This document shows positions 1 to 9,450 of a DNA stretch of 64,000 bases, piece after piece. Each line of letters opens with the position of its first letter. Position 1 is the stretch's first letter. The notes under the pieces are model-generated. The model saw only the letters and a list, made by a program, of their open reading frames with translations. It was not told where the DNA came from and did not search any database. Source of the DNA: Natrialbaceae archaeon AArc-T1-2 (GTDB lineage: Archaea > Halobacteriota > Halobacteria > Halobacteriales > Natrialbaceae); assembly GCF_030273315.1 (NCBI RefSeq), contig NZ_CP127174.1:1054001-1118000 (forward strand), read 5' to 3'. A program made the position numbers and the translations under genes.

Positions 1-74
1 AGCGACGTGTTCGACCGAGCGAAGGTATGTTTATCGGTCTCGAACGGGTGTCCGCCTCGAGGACTCGAGTCCGC

Positions 75-938
75 TCACTCGAGTGGCTCCGCTGCGTCGC
101 GTTCGACAAGCGGCGCCGCGTTCCGTTCGGGTAGGGTGACCACGTCGTCGCTTGCGAGCGTGTACTCGCGGTCGTCGACGCCGAGGATCGAGCCGACGTC
201 GCAGGTGATCCGGACGGTGACGCGATCGACGTCGTCGCTCGAGCGATCCCCGGCGTTGTCTGTGGCCGATCTCGCCTCCGGCGACGTTTCGGTATCCGTC
301 GTCGGTTCGTCGTCGGCTCCGTCGTCGGACCCCGGTGCCGTCGGCGACGGCGAATCGACGACGTCACCACCCATGACGTCCGCCGCAGTGATGTCGTCGG
401 TGGCGTCGCTGTCGACGGCGGACGCTGACGGCCGTCGATCGGTCGGCGGCTCCGCCGGCGGAGGCGGCGGTGTGTCGTCTGTGTCGCTCGAGCGGTCGGC
501 CGCCGTCTGGTCGGTCGGTGGATCGCCGTCGCTTTCTGTCGTCACCGGCTGTTCGCCCTCGAGGACGTCGAGGACGCGCCCCTTGTTCGATTCGATGCGA
601 GCGACGAGATCCTCGAAGAGGTCCTGTTCCTCGGCCGTCAGGCCTTCGTCGTCGGCGTTCATGCCGGCGGCGGCGAGACTCGCCTGTTTGACGAGCTTTC
701 CCATCCGGCGTTCGTAGACGGCTTCGACGACGTCTTTCGCGGTCTCGACCTCGTCGGTGAGCTGTCGTATCTCCGGCGACGAAAACGGGTCGTCGAGTTC
801 CGCGGCGAGGCGGTCGCGCTCGGCCTCGAGATCGGCGATGTACTCGCCGACCTCCTGGTAGAACGACGGTCGAAGGTGCTGGAGGCTGTCCTTCGTTCGC
901 TCCGTACTCTGGACCGTGCGCAACTCGTCTAGGTTCAT
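75..938 (-). CDS. GINS complex subunit (Gins51-type)
   Basis: This 287-residue protein starts MNLDELRTVQSTERTKDSLQ, the typical opening of haloarchaeal GINS subunits. GINS joins MCM helicase and the Cdc45/RecJ-like protein in the archaeal replicative CMG complex. Residues 1-130 are the helical A-domain, with an ExERDRLAAEL coiled segment near residue 40. Residues 130-225 are a low-complexity Asp/Thr/Pro linker. The last 60 residues (VTVRITCDVGSILGVDDREY onward) are the small B-domain. The gene lies 10 bases downstream of priS on the same strand, a pairing common in archaea, so the two are probably co-transcribed. The family assignment rests on pattern memory and synteny. Confidence 0.88.
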   Translation of the reverse strand: MNLDELRTVQSTERTKDSLQHLRPSFYQEVGEYIADLEAERDRLAAELDDPFSSPEIRQLTDEVETAKDVVEAVYERRMGKLVKQASLAAAGMNADDEGLTAEEQDLFEDLVARIESNKGRVLDVLEGEQPVTTESDGDPPTDQTAADRSSDTDDTPPPPPAEPPTDRRPSASAVDSDATDDITAADVMGGDVVDSPSPTAPGSDDGADDEPTTDTETSPEARSATDNAGDRSSDDVDRVTVRITCDVGSILGVDDREYTLASDDVVTLPERNAAPLVERDAAEPLE

Positions 939-948
939 TCGTTCTCTC

Positions 949-2130
949 TCACGTTCGTTCTTTCTCCTTTTCCGCCCTGCCGCGTGTCATAAGAAACATT
1001 GCGACGTACTCCGGGAGTGATTGGTCACCGTCCGATACCGTAAAGATATCGCCGCCGAGTTCGATCTCGCCCCCGCTGGTGACGTCGACGGCGACCTCGT
1101 GACCGTGGAACGTCTCGGGGACGGCGTCGACCAGCGGATCGAAGTCGTCGATCTCTTCGCGATCGATCCGGACCGTCTCGAGGGCGCTGCCGCCGTGGAG
1201 GCTCCCTGGCAGGCGGATCAGTCGGTTCGTATCGGTCGTGACGGGTTCGTCGATCGGTGCGTGCTCTCGCTCGACCGTCCGTGCGACAAAGCGTTCTGCG
1301 AGCTGGGAGACGGCGGCGTGGACCGTGACGTTACCCGCCTCGAGTCCCTCACGGTTGTTCCGGGCGGCGTTCAACATCGCCGCTGCTCTCCTTTCGCCGA
1401 TGCCGTCGAACTCCTGCAGCCGCGCGATGGCGTCGTCTTCCTCGCACTCGAGCAGGTCGTCGACGAACGAGACGAACCGCTGGTGGGTGCGTCTCCCCCA
1501 GCCACCGTCTGCCTCGAGCAGACGTCGTTCGGTCGGGGTCTCGCGGCCCAGTCCCGCGACGGTCTCGGTCTCGATCAGCTCCTCGAACTCCAGTCCGATG
1601 CCGCGGACGTAGTCGACGATCTCGCGGCGGTGCTCGCTTTCGAGGTCCTGGACGCGCTCGTCGCGAACGTGGACGTGGTAGCCACGACCGCCGGAGAAGA
1701 CGACTTCGAGCTCTTCGAAGGCGAAATCGTCCTCGAGAAAGTCGAGCAGTCGACGGAGCGCGTCTTTACACGTCGCCAGCATCTCGGCGTAGGAGTCCTC
1801 GCCCGGAGTGACGCCCGGAAGGTGGTCGGCGTCGAGGTCGAAGACGAGATCCGAACCGCGCCATCCCTTCTCGTTCATCGATCCCGCACCCGGGTCGTCG
1901 TATCGTCCGGCCGAGAAGTAGACGTGACGGGGACGCTCGCGCTCGAGAAACGACGACGGGTCGCCGAGCTCGAGCAGCGACCGGTGCCGGACCATCGTCG
2001 TTCCCGGACTGCTGGTCCACGGAATGTACCCCCACTCGCGTTCGGTGGCCGCAGGTGGCGGCGTGATCTCCGTCCGGCGGTAGTGATCCCGGAACCGTCC
2101 ACGCAGGTACGCCCTCGTTCGCTCCTCCAT
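949..2130 (-). CDS. priS: DNA primase small (catalytic) subunit PriS
   Basis: The 393-residue catalytic subunit of archaeal/eukaryotic-type primase makes primers for replication. The catalytic Asp motif is visible as DLVFDLDADHLPG near residue 105, followed by FSGGRGYHVHVRD (the SGxRGxH motif) near residue 150. A C-terminal RLIRLPGSLHGG carries the conserved SxH element. The reading frame is open far upstream, but I place the start at the ATG ending at 2130 (MEERTRAYLRGRFRDHYRR), where similarity to PriS begins. The 92 upstream residues are basic and serine-rich and do not look haloarchaeal. It precedes the GINS gene by 10 bases. Confidence 0.93.
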   Translation of the reverse strand: MEERTRAYLRGRFRDHYRRTEITPPPAATEREWGYIPWTSSPGTTMVRHRSLLELGDPSSFLERERPRHVYFSAGRYDDPGAGSMNEKGWRGSDLVFDLDADHLPGVTPGEDSYAEMLATCKDALRRLLDFLEDDFAFEELEVVFSGGRGYHVHVRDERVQDLESEHRREIVDYVRGIGLEFEELIETETVAGLGRETPTERRLLEADGGWGRRTHQRFVSFVDDLLECEEDDAIARLQEFDGIGERRAAAMLNAARNNREGLEAGNVTVHAAVSQLAERFVARTVEREHAPIDEPVTTDTNRLIRLPGSLHGGSALETVRIDREEIDDFDPLVDAVPETFHGHEVAVDVTSGGEIELGGDIFTVSDGDQSLPEYVAMFLMTRGRAEKEKERT

Positions 2131-2302
2131 GCGCTTTCCGTACTCGGAGCGGCGATGGTATAATGGTGCCGGACTGTCCGTCTCGTCCGACTGTCGGTCG
2201 CGATCGATTGTTACCGGTGATCGTATCTCGTCGCGAGCGACGGACGCCGGCCGGCCGCGGAACAAAGCGCTTATCATACGATTGTTAGAACGATACGAAA
2301 GC

Positions 2303-2650
2303 GTGAGTGAGGAGCCCGACCTCTCGGAACTGCTCGCTGTTCTCGACGACGAGTACGCACGAGCGATCCTCACCGAAACGAGCGTCGAACCCATGTCTGC
2401 CAGCACGTTGAGCGACCGGTGTGACGCTTCTCTGCCGACGATCTATCGTCGCCTCGAGCGACTGGAGGAGTGTCACCTCGTCACCGAAGAAACCGAACTC
2501 GCAGCGGACGGCAACCACTACAGCGTCTACGAGGCGAACCTCGACAGCCTGGAGCTCTCGCTCGACGACGGCGAGTTTGCCCTCGCTGTCGACTACCGGG
2601 ACGAGGACGTCGCCGACAAGTTCACCCGCATGTGGGAGGGGATGCGATGA
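2303..2650 (+). CDS. small winged-helix transcriptional regulator (ArsR-like)
   Basis: I choose the GTG at 2303, giving 115 residues (MSEEPDLSELLAVLDDEYAR). A TATA-like TTATCATA at 2271-2278 lies about 28 bases upstream, which fits a leaderless transcript; the longer ORF to 2129 adds unlikely sequence. The pattern DDEYARAILTETSVEPMSASTLSDRC-x-PTIYRRLERL is the winged-helix fold of the small haloarchaeal ArsR-like family. The C-terminal half (residues 65-115) resembles the short beta/dimerisation tail of that family. Its stop overlaps the next gene's start as ATGA, so it is translationally coupled to a small membrane protein, a known haloarchaeal pairing. The target genes are unknown. Confidence 0.8.
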   Translation: MSEEPDLSELLAVLDDEYARAILTETSVEPMSASTLSDRCDASLPTIYRRLERLEECHLVTEETELAADGNHYSVYEANLDSLELSLDDGEFALAVDYRDEDVADKFTRMWEGMR

Positions 2651-2958
2651 GCCGCGACGTCGTTCGCCTCGATCAGGCGACGCTGTTCGAGATGCTGACC
2701 GTGGCGAGTCTCTTTCTCGTCGCGCTCGTCGGGACGCTCATTGCCTACCAGGCCTACCGTGGCTACCGGCGAAACGACAGTACGTCGATGCTGTATCTCG
2801 CGATCGGTCTCCTGTTACTGACGCTGTGTCCGTTTCTCGTCAACGTCACCGTCAACACGCTCTTCGGTCCCGACTGGATCGTCATCGTCTTTCTCGAGAA
2901 CGTAAGCCGGCTGCTCGGGCTGGTTGCGATCACGTATTCGCTGTACGGCCGGCACTGA
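2647..2958 (+). CDS. small three-helix membrane protein coupled to the wHTH gene
   Basis: This 103-residue protein (MSRDVVRLDQATLFEMLTVA) has about three hydrophobic segments: residues 15-35, 47-67 and 74-97. It starts at the ATG that overlaps the stop of the upstream wHTH regulator (ATGA), so the two form a coupled pair. Haloarchaeal genomes carry many such wHTH/membrane-protein pairs; I recall the membrane partner being labelled DUF7521, but I cannot verify this here. No catalytic motif is visible. A role as a membrane sensor or sequestering partner of the regulator is inference. Confidence 0.75.
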   Translation: MSRDVVRLDQATLFEMLTVASLFLVALVGTLIAYQAYRGYRRNDSTSMLYLAIGLLLLTLCPFLVNVTVNTLFGPDWIVIVFLENVSRLLGLVAITYSLYGRH

Positions 2959-3881
2959 CCGGCGTCGTTCCGGTTCGCGTGGAGGGCCGATGGGACGGCG
3001 ACACGCTGGCACGCGACGGGCGTCGCGTCCCGGCGGTCGACGTAAACCGGGAACAGGTGGGATGACCGACGTCGGTCGACTGTGTCAGAGGCGTCGACTG
3101 CAGCCGGCTGTCGGGAACACGGATCCGGCGTGTCCGCGTCCCCGTTCGATCGGTCGTCGCCGCGGGTAGTAATACCCTGACGGCGTTTTCTGACCGAGAA
3201 AACGCTCGGGATACCACGCCGGTGACGGCGCAGGCCCACCTCAGGACCCGAGCGTAGCCAGCGTAATCGTCCTTTGGCAAACTGCTAATAAACTTATGGG
3301 AGTAAATGAGATTCCATAATACAGGGACGGGTAGGTGTAGGTGGAGAATAACATATTTCTATCATATATTGGCGGCGGCTACAGAACGCTTCGCGTGCGA
3401 TCGAAACCGTGCTATCTAAACGGCATATGGCGGCGAAATACGGCCAGTAGCGTCGGTATACGGACGGTATAGCTCGAATCGGTCGCGGCTACCACGTTAA
3501 TATCTGGATCGACGTCGGAGTGTGACACCCGAATCGTTCCGTCGGACGAGAAGCCGGTGCAGAAACGACAAGATCTGATATAATGGGCTATAAAACCGCG
3601 AGAGGAGCGTCGGATCGTTCGCTGTCGGGAGCTTGGTGGTGCGTTAGCCCGACCGTACCGGACTTCGATGGAACTGGACGTTATGAATGGGTGAAATATA
3701 CTAAATACCTGGCTGGCAGTCGGTCAGGGTCTATTAACTTTCAGAAATTATCTTTGTCAGACCAGGCTTGGATCGGGCGACTGACGGTAGTCTGCTCTCG
3801 ACGGCTCGATCGTCGTTCGACCGTTCGTGATCGCTACGCGAAAGCGGTACAGATTTACCGTTCGTTCGTCTACGTATCGAC
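2959..3881. other. long intergenic region, no convincing gene
   Basis: There are 923 bases between the small membrane protein and rdfA. The first 300 bases are GC-rich with only basic, low-quality ORFs. From about 3280 to 3400 the composition is clearly AT-rich. The TATA-like AGATTTACC near 3851-3858 is the likely promoter of rdfA, 27 bases before its ATG. The ORF 3583-4116 runs into rdfA in another frame and has no haloarchaeal character. I see no tRNA, repeat array or transposase. Confidence 0.5.
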
Positions 3882-4484
3882 ATGGCTGACGACACTGACA
3901 GTTCTCGTTCGCGCTCGAAGGTCGGCCGCGTCATCGATACCTACGAGCTCGACGGTATCGAACGGGAACTTGCGCAGCGGTGGACCAGAGACGAGGATCG
4001 ATACAGCCTCCGCGAACTCGCCGAATTCTTCAACAAGCGAACCCTCGAGTCGGCGCTTGCGGACGCTGGCGTCGACACGCTCGACGGGGAACTGGACAAC
4101 ATGTACCGTCTGTTGACTGACGACGTCAGCGGTGGCACGCGTGTGCAGGCTCGACGGCGGCTCGAGCGGGCGGGAATCGATGTCGACGCATTGGAGAACG
4201 ACTTCGTCTCCTACCAGGCTATCCGGACGTACCTGACGAAGTATCAGGACGTCGAGTACGAACGAGACGATACCGATCCGGTCGAGAGCAGTCGCGACCG
4301 CATTCTTCGACTACAGGGTCGAATGCAGACGGTTTCGGCCGGCGAACTCGAGGAGCTAAAAAAACGGGACCACATCTCCCTCGGCGAGTTCGACGTGTTC
4401 GTCAACGCCCGCGTCTACTGCAACGACTGTGAAACGCAGTTTCCGATCGAGGACCTCCTGGAGGAACGTGCGTGCGACTGTTGA
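3882..4484 (+). CDS. rdfA: rod-determining factor RdfA-like protein
   Basis: This 200-residue protein matches the haloarchaeal RdfA family in layout: an N-terminal SKVGRVIDTYELDGIERELA, then RWTRDEDRYSLRELAEFFNKR (a helix-turn-helix-like stretch), and a C-terminal zinc-ribbon-like ending CNDCETQFPIEDLLEERACDC with four cysteines. RdfA is known as a factor needed for rod shape in haloarchaea; many genomes carry several paralogs, often near mobile or accessory regions. The start is the ATG at 3882, leaderless behind a TATA at about 3855. The family call is from memory of conserved motifs. Which paralog this is cannot be told. Confidence 0.82.
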   Translation: MADDTDSSRSRSKVGRVIDTYELDGIERELAQRWTRDEDRYSLRELAEFFNKRTLESALADAGVDTLDGELDNMYRLLTDDVSGGTRVQARRRLERAGIDVDALENDFVSYQAIRTYLTKYQDVEYERDDTDPVESSRDRILRLQGRMQTVSAGELEELKKRDHISLGEFDVFVNARVYCNDCETQFPIEDLLEERACDC

Positions 4485-5054
4485 TGCCCTTATCCATAAC
4501 GGTACTATGGCAGTTACGGCTGAATGGCGTCTGCCACGACGAAAATAACACTGGTATGGCTGTTACGTACCGGTGACTCGACGCGTCTGCCCGCCGAAGA
4601 TGTTCTCTAATAGGAAACGACACTACTGTTCCAGGGTCGCTGTATTATCAAGAGTATTGATATAGGGTGATCGAAACCGCCGCCAACAGGGTTCTTCTCC
4701 CGTTTTTCCACAATACCGTGGCTCGATTCGGCTGTCCGATCCTGGAACACCAGATATGAGGTGTTACAATCGAACTCAACGTCACTACCAGTCGCGCGCA
4801 GTCGTCAGCCGGAGCCGCGGGCGTTTATTGATACGAAACGCATGGCGCTCGCCCAGGTGGCTCGTCGATCGCGACGGGTAAGCGACCGCAGTCGTCGCGG
4901 CTTTCGGTTGACTTGCGGTAACGGGACTCCCGGTGACGTGATGGCGCTGGCCAGCAGACGGGACACGATCCTACGCGGCTGTCTGTGTCTGCCGTCTGCG
5001 GTCGGTGATCCGAGTCACGTCGACCCGTCTGTGTTTCTTGTAGAGAAACAGCTG
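4485..5054. other. intergenic region, no convincing gene
   Basis: There are 570 bases between the converging ends of rdfA and the IclR gene. The stretch 4600-4760 is relatively AT-rich. Short ORFs here (4402-4623 minus, 4761-5240 plus) overlap real genes out of frame and have basic, arginine-rich products, so I do not call them. No RNA gene or repeat is visible. Confidence 0.5.
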
Positions 5055-5855
5055 TCAGTAGCGCATCTCGAGTTCAAGTTCGTTCACCGCGCCAAGCACG
5101 GCGTTTGCGTACGTCCCCTCGAGTTCCTGTTTCGGCAGTCGGTTCGCCGGGCCAGCAACGGTCATCGCACACGCCATTCCGGTTTCCGGATGGGTTGTAG
5201 CGGCGCTGACGGCTCGTATTCCGCGTTGTCGCTCCTCTAAGTTGAGTGCGTACCCTCGCTCCCTGATGACTCCGATCCGCTCGAGCAGTTCCGCCTTGTC
5301 GGTAATCGTACTCGACGTCAGCTCGGTCAGTCCGTTGTCGTCGACGATCTCTTCGATCTCCTCGTCGGCGTGTGTCGCGAGCATCGCCTTCCCGGAGGCA
5401 GTCGCGTGCAGGTGAAACCGTTCACCGAGAATGATGTTTTTGATGTCGTACCGACTCCGGTCGACGAACGTGAAGATCCCTCGTCCTTCCTCTTTGATCG
5501 AGACGAGTACCATCTGGTCGGTCTCGTTGCCGAGTTCGCCGGCTTTTACGTTGGCCTGGTGACAGAGGTCGTTCTCGTCACGGAGCGTTCCGCCGATCGT
5601 CAGAAATCTGAACCCGAGCCGGTACCGTCCACCGTCGTTAACGACGAAGTCTTCCTCCTCGAGAGACGTCAGGTGTTTGTGAACCGTGCTCTTCGAGAAC
5701 CCGATCTCGTTTGCCAGCTCGGTGACGCCGGCTGATCCGCGTGTCTGGAGTTCGTCGATGATCGCAAACAGCGTTCGATTGGACTTTACTGCTGCACTCG
5801 ACTCTATCTCCCCGTCCGCGTTCGCCGTCGGGCGTTGCGTCCTGTCGTCGGCCAT
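5055..5855 (-). CDS. IclR-family transcriptional regulator
   Basis: This 266-residue protein has an N-terminal winged helix (residues 22-75: SNRTLFAIIDELQTRGSAGV, then ELANEIGFSKSTVHKHLTSL) and a C-terminal IclR effector domain. The latter contains the family signature around LHATASGKAMLA and the RERGYALNLEERQRGIRAV stretch that borders the ligand pocket. IclR proteins usually control nearby catabolic genes and sense small organic acids or CoA-pathway intermediates. Its position just before the aldehyde dehydrogenase/propionyl-CoA synthase block makes that block the likely target (inference). A TATA-like GATTAAG about 29 bases upstream suggests leaderless expression. Confidence 0.92.
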   Translation of the reverse strand: MADDRTQRPTANADGEIESSAAVKSNRTLFAIIDELQTRGSAGVTELANEIGFSKSTVHKHLTSLEEEDFVVNDGGRYRLGFRFLTIGGTLRDENDLCHQANVKAGELGNETDQMVLVSIKEEGRGIFTFVDRSRYDIKNIILGERFHLHATASGKAMLATHADEEIEEIVDDNGLTELTSSTITDKAELLERIGVIRERGYALNLEERQRGIRAVSAATTHPETGMACAMTVAGPANRLPKQELEGTYANAVLGAVNELELEMRY

Positions 5856-5939
5856 TACTCCCTCGAGTATATGCCATGCTACTTAATCGTGCGTTTCGGC
5901 ATAACACTTGACAGCATACGCCGTGTCGTCGATCCGAGG

Positions 5940-6659
5940 TCAGAGGTATGCGGCGTCCCAGCGCATCGGTTTCCGAACGTTCCCACACTCGCTGCACTCG
6001 AGACGGCCCATCGCGTCCATCGCTGTCGCGAGTCCGTCGCACCGATCGCAGTAGTAACCGTACTGGTCGTTTCGTTCGGGATCGGTGTAGACGGCACGGA
6101 ACGCCCCGTTCGACCCCTGGTCCGTCTCAGATGCGACGTACAGCCGTCCCCCCTCCGGCGTCGTCACCGTCTTTCGCGTTGCCATCTCCGTCTCGCCGTA
6201 GACGTTCTCGACGAACGACCGTCCACCGATCTCGACTCGGTTGACGTCGATTTTCTGGAGCCCGTGGTGCTCGTAGAACGCGTTCCCGTCGGTGTTCACG
6301 TTCAGGACGCGTCCACGGAGGTGCTCTGCTCCCCTCGCCTGAAGCGCTGACCGACTTCGTTCGAACAGCTCCGAGCCGACCCCTCGGCCGCGGTGTCTGG
6401 GCATGACGTGAAGCCAGTTGACATCGCTGTAGGTCCCGACGGTGTTCTCGGAGAACCCGACGACCTCGTCTCCGCGGGTGGCGACCAAGACGAGCCGATC
6501 CGACTGCTCGAGCGTACTCGCGAACGCGTCGTGGCCGTACCACTGTGTGATCGCCTCGTCGATTATCGCCGGGCTGAGTGCATACGATGCCTGTAACGAT
6601 CGACGAGCAATCTCCTCGATCGCATCCAGATCTGCACTGTTCGCTTCGCGAACTTCCAT
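5940..6659 (-). CDS. GNAT acetyltransferase with C-terminal zinc-ribbon-like domain
   Basis: The protein has 239 residues from the ATG at 6659 (MEVREANSADLDAIEEIARR). Residues 1-145 are a GNAT fold: the acetyl-CoA loop appears as MPRHRGRGVGSELFERS and is followed by NTDGNAFYEHHGLQKIDVN. Residues 160-239 form a separate domain (VTTPEGGRLYVASETDQG, CDRCDG, CSECGN) with two CxxC pairs and an RWDAAYL end; I recall this as the haloarchaeal DUF5816 module. The acceptor substrate is unknown. The gene has its own promoter, with a TATA-like AGTTTTACAT about 31 bases upstream. Confidence 0.85.
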   Translation of the reverse strand: MEVREANSADLDAIEEIARRSLQASYALSPAIIDEAITQWYGHDAFASTLEQSDRLVLVATRGDEVVGFSENTVGTYSDVNWLHVMPRHRGRGVGSELFERSRSALQARGAEHLRGRVLNVNTDGNAFYEHHGLQKIDVNRVEIGGRSFVENVYGETEMATRKTVTTPEGGRLYVASETDQGSNGAFRAVYTDPERNDQYGYYCDRCDGLATAMDAMGRLECSECGNVRKPMRWDAAYL

Positions 6660-6837
6660 ACGACTCCGTATGGGATGGCGACCCATGTAAAACTATCTGT
6701 AGGCGTGGCTCGGCTCGAGTCACAGCTCGCGTGCGCCCACAACACACGAAAGCCGCCCGAAAAACCATGGCTAAAAACGGGCGGCTCGGGACCAACGGCA
6801 GATCGGACTCCAGTGGGCCGCTGTCGTCGTGTTGTCG

Positions 6838-8271
6838 TTACACGTGCTCCTCGACGTAGGAGCCGAACAGCTCCTCGCTGTACGGTTCGGCGCCATCGAG
6901 GGGTCGCGCTATCGTCGTCGTCTGGATGAAGTGTTCGTAGTTCACGTTCCAGTCGAACTGGTTGCCGGCCCACGTGCCGCCGCCTTCCGAGAGCGTGTTC
7001 GGGAGACCGTTTTTGTACCAGCCGCCGTTTGCGAACGCGTGGGGCTGGTTGACGATGACGCGGGCGACGTCGACCTCGTTGCCGACTTTCCGAACGACGT
7101 CGTCGTCTTCGGTGTGGATGCCACAGGAGTGGCCGGCACCTTCGAACGCGAGGACGTCGTTCGTCACCTCGATCGCCTCGTCGATGTCAGCGACCTCGAA
7201 GACGTTCAGGACGACAGCGAGTTTCTCGCCCGAGAGCGGGTACTCCGGCCCGATGCCGGTTCCTTCGGTGATGAAGAAGTTCGCCTCGTGGGCTGCCTCG
7301 TTCTCGAGGTCGGCCGCCTCGGCGAGGACCTCCGCCGGCTTAGCGACGAGGTCGGTGTCGAGCGAGCCGTGGCCCTCGGGGAACAGCGTGTCTCGAATCT
7401 TCTGGCGTTCGGTCTCGTTACACAGGTATCCGCCCTCGTCCTGCAAGGCCTCGATGAGATCGTCGTAGACCTCCTCGACGATCGCGGCGTTGTTGTCAGC
7501 CGAGCAGCTGGTGGCGTGGTCGACGGTCTTGCTCTTGTGGATCCGCTCGGCGACCGTCTCGATGTCGGCGGTGTCGTCGACGAGTGCCACGGCGTTGCCC
7601 TCACCGACACAGTAGTTGGGGGTTCCACACTTCTGGCCCTGTTCAACGTTCGCGGACGAGCCCGTAACCTGGAGCAGATCGACCTGCTCCATCAGCTCGT
7701 AGGCTTTGCTCTTGCTCGCCGGTCGCGGGACCATCTGCACGAGGTCTTTCGGCGCTCCGACTTTCTCGAGTTCGTTGTGGATGTACTCGACGACCAGCTC
7801 ACAGACCTCCTCGCCGCGGGGCGACGGCGAGAGGATGATCGCGTTACGACCTTTCAGCGCCATCATCGCGAGCGCGGTCGGCGTCGTTCCCGGGTGGGTC
7901 GAGGGGACGACGGCGCCGACGACGCCAACCGGCTTGGCGATGTCTACCAGCCCGCGTTCCTCGTCGACGTCGATGACGCCGACCGACTGCTCGCCGAGCG
8001 TGTCGTGGAGCACGCCCAGGATCTTGCGTCGCTTCTTCTGGATCTTGTCCTCGACCTTCCCGAGGTCGCTTTCCTCGACGGCGATCTCGGAGAGGTGAAC
8101 GGCACGGTCTTCCTCGTAGACGGCCCATCCGACAGCCTGGACGAGTTCGTCGACTTCTTCCTGGCTGTAATCGCTGATCTCCGACATGGCGTCGCGGCCA
8201 CGGGCAACGAGGTCGGCTACGATATCGCTTGCGTCTGCGTCCGCTGGGGATGATTGTGCTTCGACTCCCAT
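6838..8271 (-). CDS. CoA-acylating aldehyde dehydrogenase (sulfoacetaldehyde/malonate-semialdehyde type)
   Basis: This 477-residue aldehyde dehydrogenase is of the acylating branch, which interconverts an aldehyde plus CoA and NAD(P) with an acyl-CoA. The catalytic cysteine is Cys256 in HATSCSADNN, and the cofactor region reads VTGSSANVEQ. It lacks the Glu general base typical of non-acylating enzymes. The family includes sulfoacetaldehyde dehydrogenase (SauS) and EutE/PduP/SucD-like enzymes. Beside an iron alcohol dehydrogenase, a 3-hydroxyisobutyrate-dehydrogenase-type enzyme and propionyl-CoA synthase, a malonyl-CoA/malonate-semialdehyde role is attractive but inferred; sulfoacetaldehyde is the main alternative. 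A TATA (CATATAATG) centred near 8300, 29 bases upstream, indicates a leaderless start. Confidence 0.88.
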   Translation of the reverse strand: MGVEAQSSPADADASDIVADLVARGRDAMSEISDYSQEEVDELVQAVGWAVYEEDRAVHLSEIAVEESDLGKVEDKIQKKRRKILGVLHDTLGEQSVGVIDVDEERGLVDIAKPVGVVGAVVPSTHPGTTPTALAMMALKGRNAIILSPSPRGEEVCELVVEYIHNELEKVGAPKDLVQMVPRPASKSKAYELMEQVDLLQVTGSSANVEQGQKCGTPNYCVGEGNAVALVDDTADIETVAERIHKSKTVDHATSCSADNNAAIVEEVYDDLIEALQDEGGYLCNETERQKIRDTLFPEGHGSLDTDLVAKPAEVLAEAADLENEAAHEANFFITEGTGIGPEYPLSGEKLAVVLNVFEVADIDEAIEVTNDVLAFEGAGHSCGIHTEDDDVVRKVGNEVDVARVIVNQPHAFANGGWYKNGLPNTLSEGGGTWAGNQFDWNVNYEHFIQTTTIARPLDGAEPYSEELFGSYVEEHV

Positions 8272-8386
8272 CGTGTTACGGACGTCGCTACCGTGGCATA
8301 TAATGTTAATGGACGAGTAGTTCGAGTCGATATAATGAGTTTAATGTGTTTGAAACGGCCGCCACCAGTGCGAGGTCGTCGGTCCG

Positions 8387-9274
8387 TTACTCGTCCAGCC
8401 CGGCCATATCCTCGTAGACGGTCACGACCGCGGAGAAGTCGAGTTCGCCCCGGCCTTTCTCTTCGAGCGATTTGAACAGTTCGTGGTTGATCGAAGAAAG
8501 TGGGATCGGCGCTCCGTACTCCTCGCCGTCGTCGACGGCGATCGAGAGATCCTTGTACATGTACGAGCCGAAAAAGCCCGGCTCGAGATCGCCGTCGATC
8601 ATCCCCTCCGCGCGGGTCTCGAGCGCCCAGGTCTGTGCTGCGCCGCCCTCGATCGCCTCGACGAGTTTCTCTTGGGAGATGCCGGCTTTCTCGGCGAACA
8701 CGAGCGCTTCGGAGAGACTCGCCACTTCGGCTGCGGCGATCATGTTGTTACAGACTTTTGCGACCTGTCCCGCGCCCGTATCGCCGACGCGCGTGACCTG
8801 TCCGCCGATCACTTCGAACATCTCTCGATACTCCTCGACGAGATGTTCGTCGCCGCCGATCATGATCCGCATCCACGCTTCCCGTGCACCCTGTTCGGAG
8901 CCGCTGACCGGGGCGTCGATGGTCCGAATCCCTTCGTCGGCGAGAGCGTCGGCGACCTCTCGGATCATCCCGGGCCCGATCGTGCTCATGTCGATCAGCA
9001 CCTGTCCTTCGTCCGCACCTTCGACGATTCCGTCGTCGCCGAGTGCGACCTTCCGGACGTGCTCGCCTTTCGGCAAGAACGTGATGATAGTATCGCTTAC
9101 CTCGGCGACCTCGGCCGGCGTTTCTCTCGATTCCGCACCGTGGTCCTCGAGTTCGGCGACCGGATCGTCGCGAACGTCGTTGACGACGACGTCGTATCCG
9201 GCATCGACGAGGTTCTTCGCGGTCGGTTTACCCATGATTCCGAGGCCGATAAATCCGATTCTGTTCGAACGCAT
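8387..9274 (-). CDS. NAD(P)-dependent beta-hydroxyacid dehydrogenase (3-hydroxyisobutyrate / 3-hydroxypropionate type)
   Basis: This is a 295-residue member of the 3-hydroxyisobutyrate dehydrogenase superfamily. It has the Rossmann motif GFIGLGIMG at 7-15, the substrate motif DAPVSGS at 120-126 and the catalytic Lys173 with Asn177 in GQVAKVCNNM. Such enzymes reduce three- and four-carbon semialdehydes (malonate, tartronate, sulfolactaldehyde, succinate) to hydroxyacids. I place the start at the ATG ending at 9274, with an A/T-rich AAATTTTTT about 30 bases upstream. The longer frame to 9466 adds unrelated sequence. In this neighbourhood, interconversion of malonate semialdehyde and 3-hydroxypropionate is the favoured reaction (inference). 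Confidence 0.88.
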   Translation of the reverse strand: MRSNRIGFIGLGIMGKPTAKNLVDAGYDVVVNDVRDDPVAELEDHGAESRETPAEVAEVSDTIITFLPKGEHVRKVALGDDGIVEGADEGQVLIDMSTIGPGMIREVADALADEGIRTIDAPVSGSEQGAREAWMRIMIGGDEHLVEEYREMFEVIGGQVTRVGDTGAGQVAKVCNNMIAAAEVASLSEALVFAEKAGISQEKLVEAIEGGAAQTWALETRAEGMIDGDLEPGFFGSYMYKDLSIAVDDGEEYGAPIPLSSINHELFKSLEEKGRGELDFSAVVTVYEDMAGLDE

Positions 9275-9450
9275 GGGTACCGAGACTCGCTGGATCACCA
9301 AAAAATTTGGCTCGGTGACTATATTCCCGCGGCTGCAACCGGGCCAGTCGCGAAGACGGTGTATCCAACCCGTACACCCGCGTGAGTCGCCTACCAGCGG
9401 TTTTTGCTCCGCTACGAACTTTTTTATTGGTTGCCGATCACGTCGGGTGC

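Noticed and set aside
1021-2163. 380-codon open frame on the plus strand
   Set aside because: It is antisense to priS, which has clear catalytic motifs and synteny with GINS.
3583-4116. 177-codon frame before and into rdfA
   Set aside because: It overlaps rdfA in another frame, has no promoter at its start, and its product is Ser/Arg-rich.
6829-8253. 474-codon open frame on the plus strand
   Set aside because: It is antisense to the acylating aldehyde dehydrogenase, whose catalytic Cys and cofactor motifs are intact.
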